A DNA stretch of 64,000 bases from Pomphorhynchus laevis (lineage: Eukaryota > Acanthocephala > Palaeacanthocephala > Echinorhynchida > Pomphorhynchidae). This document shows positions 43,106 to 53,010 of the stretch, one piece after another. Below the pieces are notes generated by a model that saw nothing but the letters and a program-made list of their open reading frames with translations, ran no database searches and was not told the origin of the DNA. The stretch's first letter is position 1; each line of letters begins with the position of its first letter. Made by a program: the position numbers and the translations under genes. The stretch lies in assembly GCA_012934845.2 (NCBI GenBank), contig WNNJ02001815.1, forward strand, positions 1 through 64,000. Reading direction: 5' to 3'.

Positions 43106-46100
43106 ATGCCAAGGGGAAAACCATCTAATACTCTGAAGTGTTGTGGATGCAACGGTCCCAACGCCAAATGCAAAGGATGCCGGTGTAAGAAGACAGGTTC
43201 ACAGTGCACAAACTGTTCAGCCCCTAATTGCACGAATAATGCGGTTCAATATTTATCTAGTATTCGTAGTAATCAAGATCACCGCAATGATTCTAGACAC
43301 GTCTCACCTCTCATTCATCAAGCAGATTTTGCGAATCCAGATCCAACAGTCAACAGCACAATCATTCAACCTCAGACTGATCAACTAACAGAGCAAATTT
43401 TTCTTAACTGCGACAGAGCTGTTAAAATGCTGACTGCATATGCTTCTTCCAAGAATAGTCACAGTTATCGAAATGCAATCGATGCGATTTACAGCGAAGT
43501 AATATCGTGGCGTCCTAATTTGTACAGCTTATTTAAATGCAATGCTGCAAACTCTTTTATTGACAAACTGAGTTCTCTCTATATGATCGCAAGTGATAAT
43601 CCGCTGAACATGTCATCTACTCTAAAGTCGATAGTTGTGCTATGCCAATTGGTACTTCAACGGACACGAAATTCTGGATGCAAATTAGTGAGATCAAAGA
43701 TTCAACGACGACTTAAGCTTTGGGCAGACTACGAACTACTATACCTATATTCAGAAGCTCGTTATTTACAAAATGAATCTACACAATGTAAATCCCATTG
43801 TTCTACTGCAAAATGGACTGACAGGTTTTGTAGATTAATGCAGCAGGGCAAGATTGGAACAGCGATGCGAATACTTGAAAACCCTGAAGCTGAAATGAAG
43901 ATTCTATCTTTGGGGGATTACATAGGTGGAATAACGGTGATGGAAAAACTCAAACAACTACATCCTAATTCAAGAGAAGTTTATTCAGACTCGATATTAA
44001 AAGGTCCCGTTCCTGGATCCGTCAATCATCATCCAATCAGGTTTCAATCTATTTCGGCAAGTAATATCATTTCCGCTGCACGTCGCACACAAGGATCTGC
44101 AGGCCCCTCAGGCATGGACGCACATAATTGGTGTATCATGCTAGAGTCATTTGGTCATAGTTCGATTAAATTAGCAGAATCTTTAGCTAGTTTAGCAGTC
44201 ACAATCGCTACCTCATTACTGCCATCTGGCTCTCTCAATGCTTTTACGGCTAGTCGTCTCATTCCTCTTGACAAAAATCCTGGGGTTCGACCTATTGGAA
44301 TCGGAAACGTCGAAAGGAGAATCATAGGTAAAGTTTTATGCGATATTATACAAGAAGATTTACAATCAGTAGCAGGTCTTGAACAGCTATGTGCAGGTCA
44401 GCGTTGTGGGGTGGAAGCCGCAGTTCACTCAGTTGCTGAGCAATTTAGACAATCTCAATATGCTGCGATTCTGCAAGTAGATGCATCAAACGCATTCAAC
44501 TGTATAAATAGAAATCTAGCGCTGAAAAATATAGAGTTTGTGTGCCCATCTATGTCAACACTTATGGCAAATCTCTACACTGACCCAACTTCATTGTGTG
44601 TCGATGGTGATATTATCTATGCGAAAGAAGGGTTCACACAAGGTGACCCACTCTCAATGTTTGCCTTTGCCGCAGCTTCTTTACCTCTAATAAAACGGAT
44701 TCAATCTTTAGTGCCAGATGTATCTCACAGATGGTACGCGGACGATGCGAATTGTGTAGGAAAGGTTGAGAGCTTGGTCAAGGTTTGGAACTTCCTAAGA
44801 CAAAATGCACACAAGTATGGATTTATACTTAATGAGCAAAAATGTCAAGTAGTAGTACATGAACAAAATTTAGCTTCTTCTGGAACTGTATTTCAAGGAT
44901 GCGGAGTTAAAATAGTCACAAATGGAACACGAATTTTGGGATCGGTTATTGGAACACAATCTTTTGTAGACGAGTTTATTACTGAAAAAGTTAGGCGTTG
45001 GGCTGACCTAGTATCCAACCTTACAGATGTTGCTAAACTGAATCCTCATATTGCGTATGTGGCCCTGACTCAGTCCCTCCAGTATAAGTGGACATATGTT
45101 CAAAGAACATGTGAAGGGAGTCTTAATTCATACGCCAAACTGTCTGATTCACTGTTGAAACAACTTATTCCAGCAATAACAGGTTTAATAACGGATGATG
45201 AATATGTCAATATGTTATTGTTGCCAAAACGATTTGGAGGCCTTGGGATTGATGATCCTAATGATGAACCAGAGAGAAAATTTCGAAACTCAAGACTAAT
45301 ATGTAATCCACTACTAGAACATATTACAGGAAACGCATTAAAAGACATACAAAAGAAAATCGCCGTATCTCTAAAAGAAGAAAATAATGTATTGTGGAAA
45401 GAGAGGCGGGATACTGCCTCAACTTTACGAACATCTTTTACCTCCACCTTAAGCTATTTATCACGTCCCGGAACATCAACTTGGCTATCGGCAAAACCAA
45501 TAGTGAGTTACAAACGATATTTGAGTAAACGTCAATTTCAAGACGCACTTGCTATAAGATATGGCACTCCTTATTTAAATGGCTTATACGGTGTGGACTT
45601 AAGGACTGAACAATCCAAACGCATTGCCCTTATAGGCACTTCAAAGATTGATATTCAAAAGTCATTGCTTAGAGATCGAGTAGCTAATGTTGGTGACAAT
45701 TTGTTACGTATTATGGAACAACTACAAGTCAAAGGTGCCTCGTCATGGCTCTCCACATATCCTACGAGTGATCGTTGGACTCGAGTTAGCAATGTAGAAT
45801 TTCGTGACGCACTTGCAGCTCGATATCATAGACTACCACTAGACGCGCCCTCTCATTGCCCCTGCGGTGAACATAATTCTCTGGCTCACTCACTTACCTG
45901 TCCCACCGGAGGTCATCCATCGATAAGACATGATTCAATTCGTGATATATTTTCTAAAACCTTGACAGAAATATGTGATAATGTGCAAAAAGAGCCAACA
46001 CTACTGCCAGTAAATTCTAGTATTCATTTCGAGCGCATATCTACATCTCGCGCACATGATGCACGTTTGGATATCGCCTGCTGTGGTTTTTATGGAAGTC

Positions 46101-46486
46101 GTTCGGAGCGAACTTTATTTGATACTTGCGTTTTTAACGTTTTCGCTCCGTCCAACCTTTCGAAATCCGCTGGGGCTGCTTTTACATATCACGAAACACG
46201 TAAATTTGCTAAGTATCAAGAGAGAGTAACTGCCATAGAGAGGGCGAATTTCGCACCTATCGTGTTATCATGTTTCGGTGGAGCAGTAAAATCATCTGCA
46301 CAATTAATTCAGAGAATTGCACAGAAGATGGCAATAAAAAAACAATCATTCCTACTCAGAAGAATTGACAAAATTACGGTCAAAGATTGGAATTCAGTTG
46401 GCTCGTTCAATTTCGATGTGTATTCGCGGTCCTCGTTCTGCTCGACATCGACCTGCAAACTCAATAAACTAAAATTTATAGTATAA
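43106..46486 (+). CDS. Family C (CXC-RT-RLE) LINE ORF, copy C2, chimeric 3' end
   Basis: An uninterrupted 1,126-codon frame. Residues 11-47 form the CXC-type cluster (CCGCNGPNAKCKGCRCKKTG, then CTNCSAPNC). A helical region follows to about 320, then GSAGPSGMDAHNW (about 331), GVRPIGIGNVERRI, motif A QVDASNAFNCINR (about 454), motif B EGFTQGDPLSM, catalytic RWYADDANCVG (about 543), thumb, and GTSTWLSAKP...DALAIRYG. At 45,564 the sequence switches to the 3' end of copy C3, so a second GASSWLSTYP...DALAARYH segment follows, then the finger CPCG...HSLTC, RHDSIRDIF, ARLDIACCG, RTLFDTCVF and HETRKFAKYQERV. The A-run at about 46,336 has one A more than C3, so the last ~48 residues are out of the family frame. 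Catalytic RT residues are present; activity is unknown. Confidence 0.93.
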   Translation: MPRGKPSNTLKCCGCNGPNAKCKGCRCKKTGSQCTNCSAPNCTNNAVQYLSSIRSNQDHRNDSRHVSPLIHQADFANPDPTVNSTIIQPQTDQLTEQIFLNCDRAVKMLTAYASSKNSHSYRNAIDAIYSEVISWRPNLYSLFKCNAANSFIDKLSSLYMIASDNPLNMSSTLKSIVVLCQLVLQRTRNSGCKLVRSKIQRRLKLWADYELLYLYSEARYLQNESTQCKSHCSTAKWTDRFCRLMQQGKIGTAMRILENPEAEMKILSLGDYIGGITVMEKLKQLHPNSREVYSDSILKGPVPGSVNHHPIRFQSISASNIISAARRTQGSAGPSGMDAHNWCIMLESFGHSSIKLAESLASLAVTIATSLLPSGSLNAFTASRLIPLDKNPGVRPIGIGNVERRIIGKVLCDIIQEDLQSVAGLEQLCAGQRCGVEAAVHSVAEQFRQSQYAAILQVDASNAFNCINRNLALKNIEFVCPSMSTLMANLYTDPTSLCVDGDIIYAKEGFTQGDPLSMFAFAAASLPLIKRIQSLVPDVSHRWYADDANCVGKVESLVKVWNFLRQNAHKYGFILNEQKCQVVVHEQNLASSGTVFQGCGVKIVTNGTRILGSVIGTQSFVDEFITEKVRRWADLVSNLTDVAKLNPHIAYVALTQSLQYKWTYVQRTCEGSLNSYAKLSDSLLKQLIPAITGLITDDEYVNMLLLPKRFGGLGIDDPNDEPERKFRNSRLICNPLLEHITGNALKDIQKKIAVSLKEENNVLWKERRDTASTLRTSFTSTLSYLSRPGTSTWLSAKPIVSYKRYLSKRQFQDALAIRYGTPYLNGLYGVDLRTEQSKRIALIGTSKIDIQKSLLRDRVANVGDNLLRIMEQLQVKGASSWLSTYPTSDRWTRVSNVEFRDALAARYHRLPLDAPSHCPCGEHNSLAHSLTCPTGGHPSIRHDSIRDIFSKTLTEICDNVQKEPTLLPVNSSIHFERISTSRAHDARLDIACCGFYGSRSERTLFDTCVFNVFAPSNLSKSAGAAFTYHETRKFAKYQERVTAIERANFAPIVLSCFGGAVKSSAQLIQRIAQKMAIKKQSFLLRRIDKITVKDWNSVGSFNFDVYSRSSFCSTSTCKLNKLKFIV

Positions 46487-46542
46487 CTATATTTGTTTGT
46501 TTGTTTTTTCAAAAAAATCAATTATTAAAAAAAATTAGTACA

Positions 46543-46569
46543 GGTCATAGCCATAAGGCTGTTTTGACC
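46543..46569 (+). other. 3' UTR stem-loop of family C (C2)
   Basis: GGTCA (46,543-46,547) pairs with TGACC (46,565-46,569), enclosing AGCC-ATAA-GGCT. The same structure is at 49,939-49,965 in C3. LINE RTs of several clades recognise 3' UTR hairpins; that role is inferred here. Confidence 0.6.
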
Positions 46570-46624
46570 GCTCACATAAAAAACAAATAAATACAAGAAA
46601 AAAATCAAAAAAATCGTTCAGTAT

Positions 46625-46910
46625 ATATATCAGAACCATGGGTACTGCAGCAACCACCATTCGTTCTCATTTCGAATCCAGTTCTTTATATTGGATTTAA
46701 ATTCATTGATTGTATGCACCGCAACGACATCAACTGGAAGACGATTCCAAATATTCACCGCTCGATGAGACAGTCGGAAATGACGAGGGTATTTTCCGTG
46801 CTCATGTACTACTAGTACTTTCGAGTGCCCTATACGTCCATCCCGTTCATTGAGTTCAACTCTATTTGCTGGAAAATTTTCATCTTTATTAACTAGTCGA
46901 TACATAGCAC
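46625..46910 (-). pseudogene. CR1/Jockey-like LINE ORF2 C-terminal fragment
   Basis: Minus-strand frame: VNKDENFPANRVELNERDGR, GHSKVLVVHEHGKYPRHFRL, SHRAVNIWNRLPVDVVAVHT and INEFKSNIKNWI, ending at a stop at 46,630. It is the C-terminal block of an F-like ORF2 (compare LSHRAVNLWNRLPNSI at about 17,810). It is squeezed exactly between the 3' end of C2 and the start of C3, and is 5'-truncated. No tail can be told apart from the adjoining AT-rich C2 end. Confidence 0.78.
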
Positions 46911-49868
46911 AGCTGTGAATTGTTCAGCTGTGAATTGTCGATTCAGCTGTTCAGTCGATTTCTCAGCTGTGAATTGTTCCAATCGTGAAGTAAATTGCTC
47001 CGCAACAGCTTCCAATAATATTGCTATATCCATATTGAGTAAACCGAATTCAGATTGTGAAAACTCTGATCATCGGCATTGTCCTCTTAACAACCAAATA
47101 AATATAAATTACACAATGAATACTCGTCAAGAGTCCGATGTATTGTCTATACAGGATATATTCTCGATCGTCATACAATGGAAACCTAACTTATTTCGAC
47201 TTCCAAAATGTTCAGAGTCCAAACAATTTATATCAGAACTTGCACGCATATTCAGGGATTCTCTCACTAATTCGGAAACTTTTACTAAGTACATCATCTT
47301 TGGACATCTTATTCTTCAACGTAATTCTCGTCAATCTCCCAAATCATTGAAATCAACTTTATCCCGACGATTGGACATGTGGTTCAATAATGACTATGCT
47401 GGATTATACGCTGAAGCCTCGGCCCTTCAAAATATGAAAGCCTTAAAAATTCAACCTTCGAAGTCAAGAGATTGGCGCAAAAAATTCGTCTCATTGGTTG
47501 AAAGCTCTCGACTGAACACAGCAATGCATCTTCTAGACAACGATTCTTATGATGGCGTTCCTTTGCAAGCAGAGGATGTGATTGGTTCTAAAACTGTTCG
47601 GGAATTATTACTCGACAAGCACCCTGTACCGAGCCCATTAGTTCCTCTGTTAACTGGTCTTTCCCAATCACAGTTCCAAATTTTCACCCTGTGATTTTTG
47701 ATTCAATCGATAGTGAATTGATAATTCGTATGGCTAAACGTGTTAAAGGTGGAGCAGGTCCCTCCGGCATTGATGCACAGTCATGGCTACAGATGTTAAC
47801 TAAGTTTGGTCACGAATCTGCTGAATTGACTAAAGTTTTGTCAACGTTCGCAAAATCTTTAGCTACTGAGCTTATGCCTACTAATGTTATAAATGTATTG
47901 GCTTCAAGCAGATTAATAGCCGTATCCAAAAAATCGGGAATAAGGCCTATTGGTATTGGCGACGTTAGTAGGAGAATAATGTCGAAAGCCATTCTTTCTA
48001 TAATTTCCAATGATATTCAAGAAGTGTGCGGACGGTTGCAAATGTGCGCTGGTCAACGAGCTGGAGTGGAGTGTGTCACGCACGTAGTTCGCGAATGCCT
48101 GTTAAAAGATCCTGATGCAGTTCTTCTCACTGTTGATGCAGATAATGCATTTAACAGAATAAATCGAAAGGCAGCTCTCGCTAATATATCACGCATTTGT
48201 CCCTCTATGTCTACTATACTACACAATTTTTACGATAACCCTTCAAATTTTTCAACTGGTGATAGTTTCATCAAATCCCAAGAGGGATTTACGCAAGGTG
48301 ATGTACTTGCTATGCCAGCTTTTGCCGTAGCAACCCTGCCATTATTGTTGAACATTACTGAGGAGTTTCCTAACATCAACCAATTCTGGTACGCGGATGA
48401 TGGCAATTTAATCGGCGAACCTGTGCAAATTTACAAGGCTTTCAAATTCTTGTGTGACTACGGCCGTGCTTTCGGATTTCATGTCAACAGCAACAAATGC
48501 GTTCTACTAACTAGTCCCGAAAATGCAGATAGTACCCGCAAACTTTTTAATGAAACGGGAATCGACATTGTTGTCGATGGCACGTTAGTACTCGGTGCTC
48601 ATATTGGAACAGATGATTATATAAATAAAACTACGGAACAAAAGATCTCTAATTATTGCTCATTAGTAAATCGTCTTGCTGACGTGGGTATTCTTGATTT
48701 GCAGATAAGCTATACTAGTATGACCAGATCGCTTCAGCATAAATGGATTCACTTGCAAAGAACCACAAACTGTTCAATTGGTAGTTTCGATGATCTCTAT
48801 GACACCATTCAGAAGCGTTTTGATAAGCTTTTTAATTTGAAATTGCCTGACGACGATTATTTATGGCCGTTATTTACCCTTCCGATAAGACTAGGTGGTC
48901 TAGGTATTGCTGACCCACGTTTTATTGCGATAGAAGAGTTTAAAAGCTCAAAAGATATATGCACTCCTTATTTAAATGGCTTATACGGTGTGGACTTAAG
49001 GACTGAACAATCCAAACGCATTGCCCTTATAGGCACTTCAAAGATTGATATTCAAAAGTCATTGCTTAGAGATCGAGTAGCTAATGTTGGTGACAATTTG
49101 TTACGTATTATGGAACATCTACAAGTCAAAGGTGCCTCGTCATGGCTCTCCACATATCCTACGAGTGATCGTTGGACTCGAGTTAGCAATGTAGAATTTC
49201 GTGACGCACTTGCAGCTCGATATCATAGACTACCACTAGACGCGCCCTCTCATTGCCCCTGCGGTGAACATAATTCTCTGGCTCACTCACTTACCTGTCC
49301 CACCGGAGGTCATCCATCGATAAGACATGATTCAATTCGTGATATAATTTCTAAAACCTTGACAGAAATATGTGATAATGTGCAAATAGAGCCAACACTA
49401 CTGCCAGTAAATTCTAGTATTCATTTCGAGCGCATATCTACATCTCGCGCACATGATGCACGTTTGGATATCGCCTGCTGTGGTTTTTATGGAAGTCGTT
49501 CGGAGCGAACTTTATTTGATACTTGCGTTTTTAACGTTTTCGCTCCGTCCAACCTTTCGAAATCCGCTGGGGCTGCTTTTACATATCACGAAACACGTAA
49601 ATTTGCTAAGTATCAAGAGAGAGTAACTGCCATAGAGAGGGCGAATTTCGCACCTATCGTGTTATCATGTTTCGGTGGAGCAGTAAAATCATCTGCACAA
49701 TTAATTCAGAGAATTGCACAGAAGATGGCAATAAAAAACAATCATTCCTACTCAGAAGAATTGACAAAATTACGGTCAAAGATTGGAATTCAGTTGGCTC
49801 GTTCAATTTCGATGTGTATTCGCGGTCCTCGTTCTGCTCGACATCGACCTGCAAACTCAATGAACTAA
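46911..49868 (+). pseudogene. Family C (CXC-RT-RLE) LINE, copy C3
   Basis: 5'-truncated inside the CXC cluster. The first ~80 bp are a local repeat of CAGCTGTGAATTGT that encodes CSAVNC several times, matching the CTNCSAANC end of the cluster. One frameshift near 47,670 separates the N-terminal helical part (QWKPNLFRLPKCSESKQF; 46,915-47,694) from a 725-codon frame: GGAGPSGIDAQSW, GIRPIGIGDVSRRIMSK, motif A TVDADNAFNRINR, motif B EGFTQGDVLAM (Val replaces the usual Pro), catalytic FWYADDGNLIG, LGGLGIADPR, GASSWLSTYP, CPCG...HSLTC, RHDSIRDII, ARLDIACCG, RTLFDTCVF, HETRKFAKYQERV and IGIQLARSISMCIRGPRSAR to the stop at 49,868. The 3' UTR runs to about 50,022 and ends in TATAATAATAAT. It is the donor-type copy for the C2 3' end. 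Confidence 0.92.
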
Positions 49869-50054
49869 AATTTATAGTATAACTATATTTGTTTGTTTTT
49901 TTTTCAAAAAAATCAATTATTAAAAAAAAATTAGTACAGGTCATAGCCATAAGGCTGTTTTGACCGCTCACATAAAAAACAAATAAATACAAGAAAAAAT
50001 CAAAAAAATCGTTCAGTATATAATAATAATACAAATTTATTTAATGTGGCAAAT

Positions 50055-50071
50055 GCGTACAAGCTGTACGC
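50055..50071 (-). other. Family B 3' UTR stem-loop (B0)
   Basis: GCGTACA/TGTACGC, 7 bp with a 3-nt loop, flanked by GTGG...CCAC that may form an outer stem. The equivalent in other copies is GCGTGC/GCACGC, so the fifth base pair has changed on both sides at once. Confidence 0.75.
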
Positions 50072-50100
50072 TTACAAGTCCACAAACAAAAATGAGAAAG

Positions 50101-53010
50101 TCAAGCAGTTAAATTGTTCAGATGGGATCGGATTTGTCGTTTGAAGCACTGCAGGGAAGTTGATTGGCGTATATGAATGGGCAGATGATTCCACGATAGA
50201 GGAGCAGCCACCAGGAAGAAGCGGAGTCCAAAGGAGGTAGAGTAGTTTGGGACATGTAAAAGAAGGGAATTACAGGAACGCAAGGAACAGTAAACAGGAC
50301 GAGAATTATCAAGAAAAGGAAGGTTGAGAAATGAAGGGGTATGAAAAGTTACAAGGCGGAAAGCAACGATAAGAAGACGAATTTGAACACGACAATAAAT
50401 TGTAGGCAAATCGAGAGAAGCAAGATGGTAGGATGTGTGATCAAAACGACGAAGACGGAGGAGAATTCGGACAGCTGCGTTGACGATGCGTTGTAGGGGA
50501 AGAAGAGTGGATTTAGGTAAGTTGGAAAATAGACTAAGACAATAATCGAGTCTAGAAAAAAGGAGAGATGATATGAGAGTCATACAAGAAGGGAAATCGA
50601 TCAATCTACGAACTTGACGGAGGTTGCGGAGTATCAAGGTAGATGAGCGTACTTTATCTCTAACGAAAGGTTTAAGTGAAAGTCGGTTGTCAAAATGGAA
50701 GCCTAGGAAAACGAAATTATCAACGATAGGAAGAATTTTAGAATTTAATGATACGGAGGGAGGTTCGAAGCCGAGGCGTCGAGGTAGGATCCACATAATT
50801 TTGGATTTATCAGGATTCAGAGAAAGGCGAAGGGAAGAAAGATGATTGGAAATTGAGACAAGACAGTCGGAAGCAGAAACACTAAGATCGCGAATACGAT
50901 AAACAGGTGCATGAGCATAGATGAGAATGTCATCAGCATATTGCATAACATGGAAGTTAAATTTATGAGAAATCGAAGACAAATCACCAAGAAGAAGAGA
51001 GAAAAGTATAGGGCCTAATACGGAGCCTTGCGGAACACCGGACGGAATGGACGAAGGATGGGAGAGAGAAGAGTTAGAATATACGCGAAATGTACGGTTT
51101 GATAGATATGAAGAAAACCATGATACAGTGGGTAAAGAGAAGCCATAATCATGACGAAGGCGATGGAGAAGAATCGAGTGATCGACGATGTCAAAAGCAG
51201 ACGATAGATCAAGAGAAACTATGACACTACATAATTTATGATCGCGCGATATGAGTAAGTCGTTATAAACTTTAAGACATGCAATTTCGGTAGAGTAATT
51301 AGAGCGAAAAGCGGCTTGGAAGGGAGGAAATAAGTTAGAGGAATAGAGATATGTATTAACTTGCTTAAGAACGAGACGCTCAAGGAGTTTAGAGAGGGTT
51401 GGGAGAAGTGAGATTGGACGGTACGAAGATGGTAGTGAAGAGTCGAGAGATTGCTTTTTGATGATAGGACGAACAGTGGCGCATTTCCAGATGGAAGGAA
51501 ATGTACAGCTACGGATGGACGAGTTGAACAATGTGGTTAGGAAGGGTAAGATAAAAGTGCAGATATTTTTAAGTAAGTGAGTGGGAATTGGGTCAGAAGG
51601 AGAGGTTTTATTAGGTAATGACAGCAGAACCGAAGAAACTTCATCAGACGAAACGGGAAGAAGGTGGAATAGTTCTGGGAGGGAAGTATTTAAAGATAAG
51701 AGTGGGTACAAGGGGGCTATGGGTAGTAGGGAAAGTAAATTAGATAGCTTAGTTTGTAGATAAGAAGAAAATTCATCAGGATTTATATTACAAGGGGTAG
51801 ATGATCGTGAAAGAATTGAGTTTAAGATTTTCCAATGAGATTTCGAGTTGGAAGATGACTCGAGTTGATTTCGCCAAAAGAGAGTACGTTTAGTACGTAT
51901 AAGAATGAGATGTGAACGGCGTTGAGAAAAGTAGGAATCACGAAGATTTGGAGGGAGTGAGTTGGGTGAACGTTTAAGAAAGCGTTTATACATACGAAAA
52001 GAGTGACGGAGTCGACGCTTAGAAAGACTACAGTCAGAATCGAACCAGGGAGCATGGCGCAAGCGCTGGGAACGTCGAAGTCGACTAGGTAGAAGGTTAT
52101 TGAGGATCGACGTAAGTTCAGAATTAAACAGAATGCAGAGATCATCGGGAGAGAGATAGTTAAGAGGAAGTGAAAAGAGTGAAGAATTGAGTAAGGATGT
52201 GCAGAGAATAGGGATATCGAGAAGCTTCCAGGGTCGACTTGGTGTAGATAATGGTAAAGGCGGAGAAGGAGGATGGGGACGAGTAAGAGTAAGAGTGACA
52301 AGGAAATGATCGGACAAACCAGGATCAGTAATTGACAAGGAGGTATAGTCATTGAAGCAGTTAGGAACAGCAATGATGTCGAGAGCACCGCCGAGAATAT
52401 GAGTTGGGCTTGTTGAAAGTAATTTATAGTTAAAATCAGAAAAAAGATTAGTTAAAGTGATAGAGTCAGAGTCAGACGGGCGATCAAGACGAATGTTAAA
52501 GTCACCGAGAACAAAAGAAGGAGTATAAGACAATGAACAGTGAGACATTAGATCTGCAAGGTCGTTAAAGAAGATACGTGATGGGGCAACTGAACCTGGA
52601 CGGTATACAATCACAAGTTCCAGAGGGAAAGGCGTTGATAATCTGCATATGAGTAATTCGAACGAGGTGTAACGGATGTTAACGTTGATTTTACGTAAAG
52701 ACATTGGGTGACGAGCAATGGCAACAATACCGCCATGGTTAGACGCAGTAGATGTATGAGATGTAATTTGACGAGCTGATTCAACTAGAGAACAACCAGA
52801 GCGACATAGACGACGAATAGCAAGATCGTTGGAGTCAGTGTGCCAGGATTCGGTAATGCAGAGAATATCGATAGATAATTGATCGAAGATATCGAGAAGC
52901 ATATCAGCTTTATGAAGAATGGAGCGAGTATTGAATAGACTAAGACGAAAAGTATGCTTAGGAGCGAGATCGACTAGCGAAGAAGACAAGGGGGAGAGAT
53001 GGGACGCCAT
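50101..53010 (-). CDS. Family B ORF2: AP-endonuclease + reverse transcriptase
   Basis: An intact 969-residue frame. Residues 20-235 are the AP-like endonuclease: FRLSLFNTRSILHKADMLL, CITESWHTDSND (catalytic Glu about 54), SNHGGIVAIAR, VLGDFNIRLDR (about 168) and GLSDHFLVTLT. A linker follows (HAPWFDSDCSLSKRRLRHSF). The RT spans about 450-760: LPNKTSPSDPIPTHLLK, YRPISLLPTLSKLLERLVLK, AAFRSNYSTEIACLKVYND, motif A VSLDLSSAFDIVDHSILLHR (about 602), motif B SGVPQGSVLGPILFSLLL, catalytic MQYADDILIYAH (about 691) and LNPDKSKIMW. The C-terminal ~200 residues are the conserved tail (LPTIYCRVQIRLLIVAFRLV; NYSTSFGLRFFLVAAPLSWN). No RNase H. Motif style is closest to L2/CR1-type LINEs. It would nick DNA and prime reverse transcription there. 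The start lies inside ORF1's end. Confidence 0.95.
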   Translation of the reverse strand: MASHLSPLSSSLVDLAPKHTFRLSLFNTRSILHKADMLLDIFDQLSIDILCITESWHTDSNDLAIRRLCRSGCSLVESARQITSHTSTASNHGGIVAIARHPMSLRKINVNIRYTSFELLICRLSTPFPLELVIVYRPGSVAPSRIFFNDLADLMSHCSLSYTPSFVLGDFNIRLDRPSDSDSITLTNLFSDFNYKLLSTSPTHILGGALDIIAVPNCFNDYTSLSITDPGLSDHFLVTLTLTRPHPPSPPLPLSTPSRPWKLLDIPILCTSLLNSSLFSLPLNYLSPDDLCILFNSELTSILNNLLPSRLRRSQRLRHAPWFDSDCSLSKRRLRHSFRMYKRFLKRSPNSLPPNLRDSYFSQRRSHLILIRTKRTLFWRNQLESSSNSKSHWKILNSILSRSSTPCNINPDEFSSYLQTKLSNLLSLLPIAPLYPLLSLNTSLPELFHLLPVSSDEVSSVLLSLPNKTSPSDPIPTHLLKNICTFILPFLTTLFNSSIRSCTFPSIWKCATVRPIIKKQSLDSSLPSSYRPISLLPTLSKLLERLVLKQVNTYLYSSNLFPPFQAAFRSNYSTEIACLKVYNDLLISRDHKLCSVIVSLDLSSAFDIVDHSILLHRLRHDYGFSLPTVSWFSSYLSNRTFRVYSNSSLSHPSSIPSGVPQGSVLGPILFSLLLGDLSSISHKFNFHVMQYADDILIYAHAPVYRIRDLSVSASDCLVSISNHLSSLRLSLNPDKSKIMWILPRRLGFEPPSVSLNSKILPIVDNFVFLGFHFDNRLSLKPFVRDKVRSSTLILRNLRQVRRLIDFPSCMTLISSLLFSRLDYCLSLFSNLPKSTLLPLQRIVNAAVRILLRLRRFDHTSYHLASLDLPTIYCRVQIRLLIVAFRLVTFHTPSFLNLPFLDNSRPVYCSLRSCNSLLLHVPNYSTSFGLRFFLVAAPLSWNHLPIHIRQSTSLQCFKRQIRSHLNNLTA

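Noticed and set aside
45100-45447. 115-codon minus-strand frame
   Set aside because: Shadow of the long family C ORF on the plus strand.
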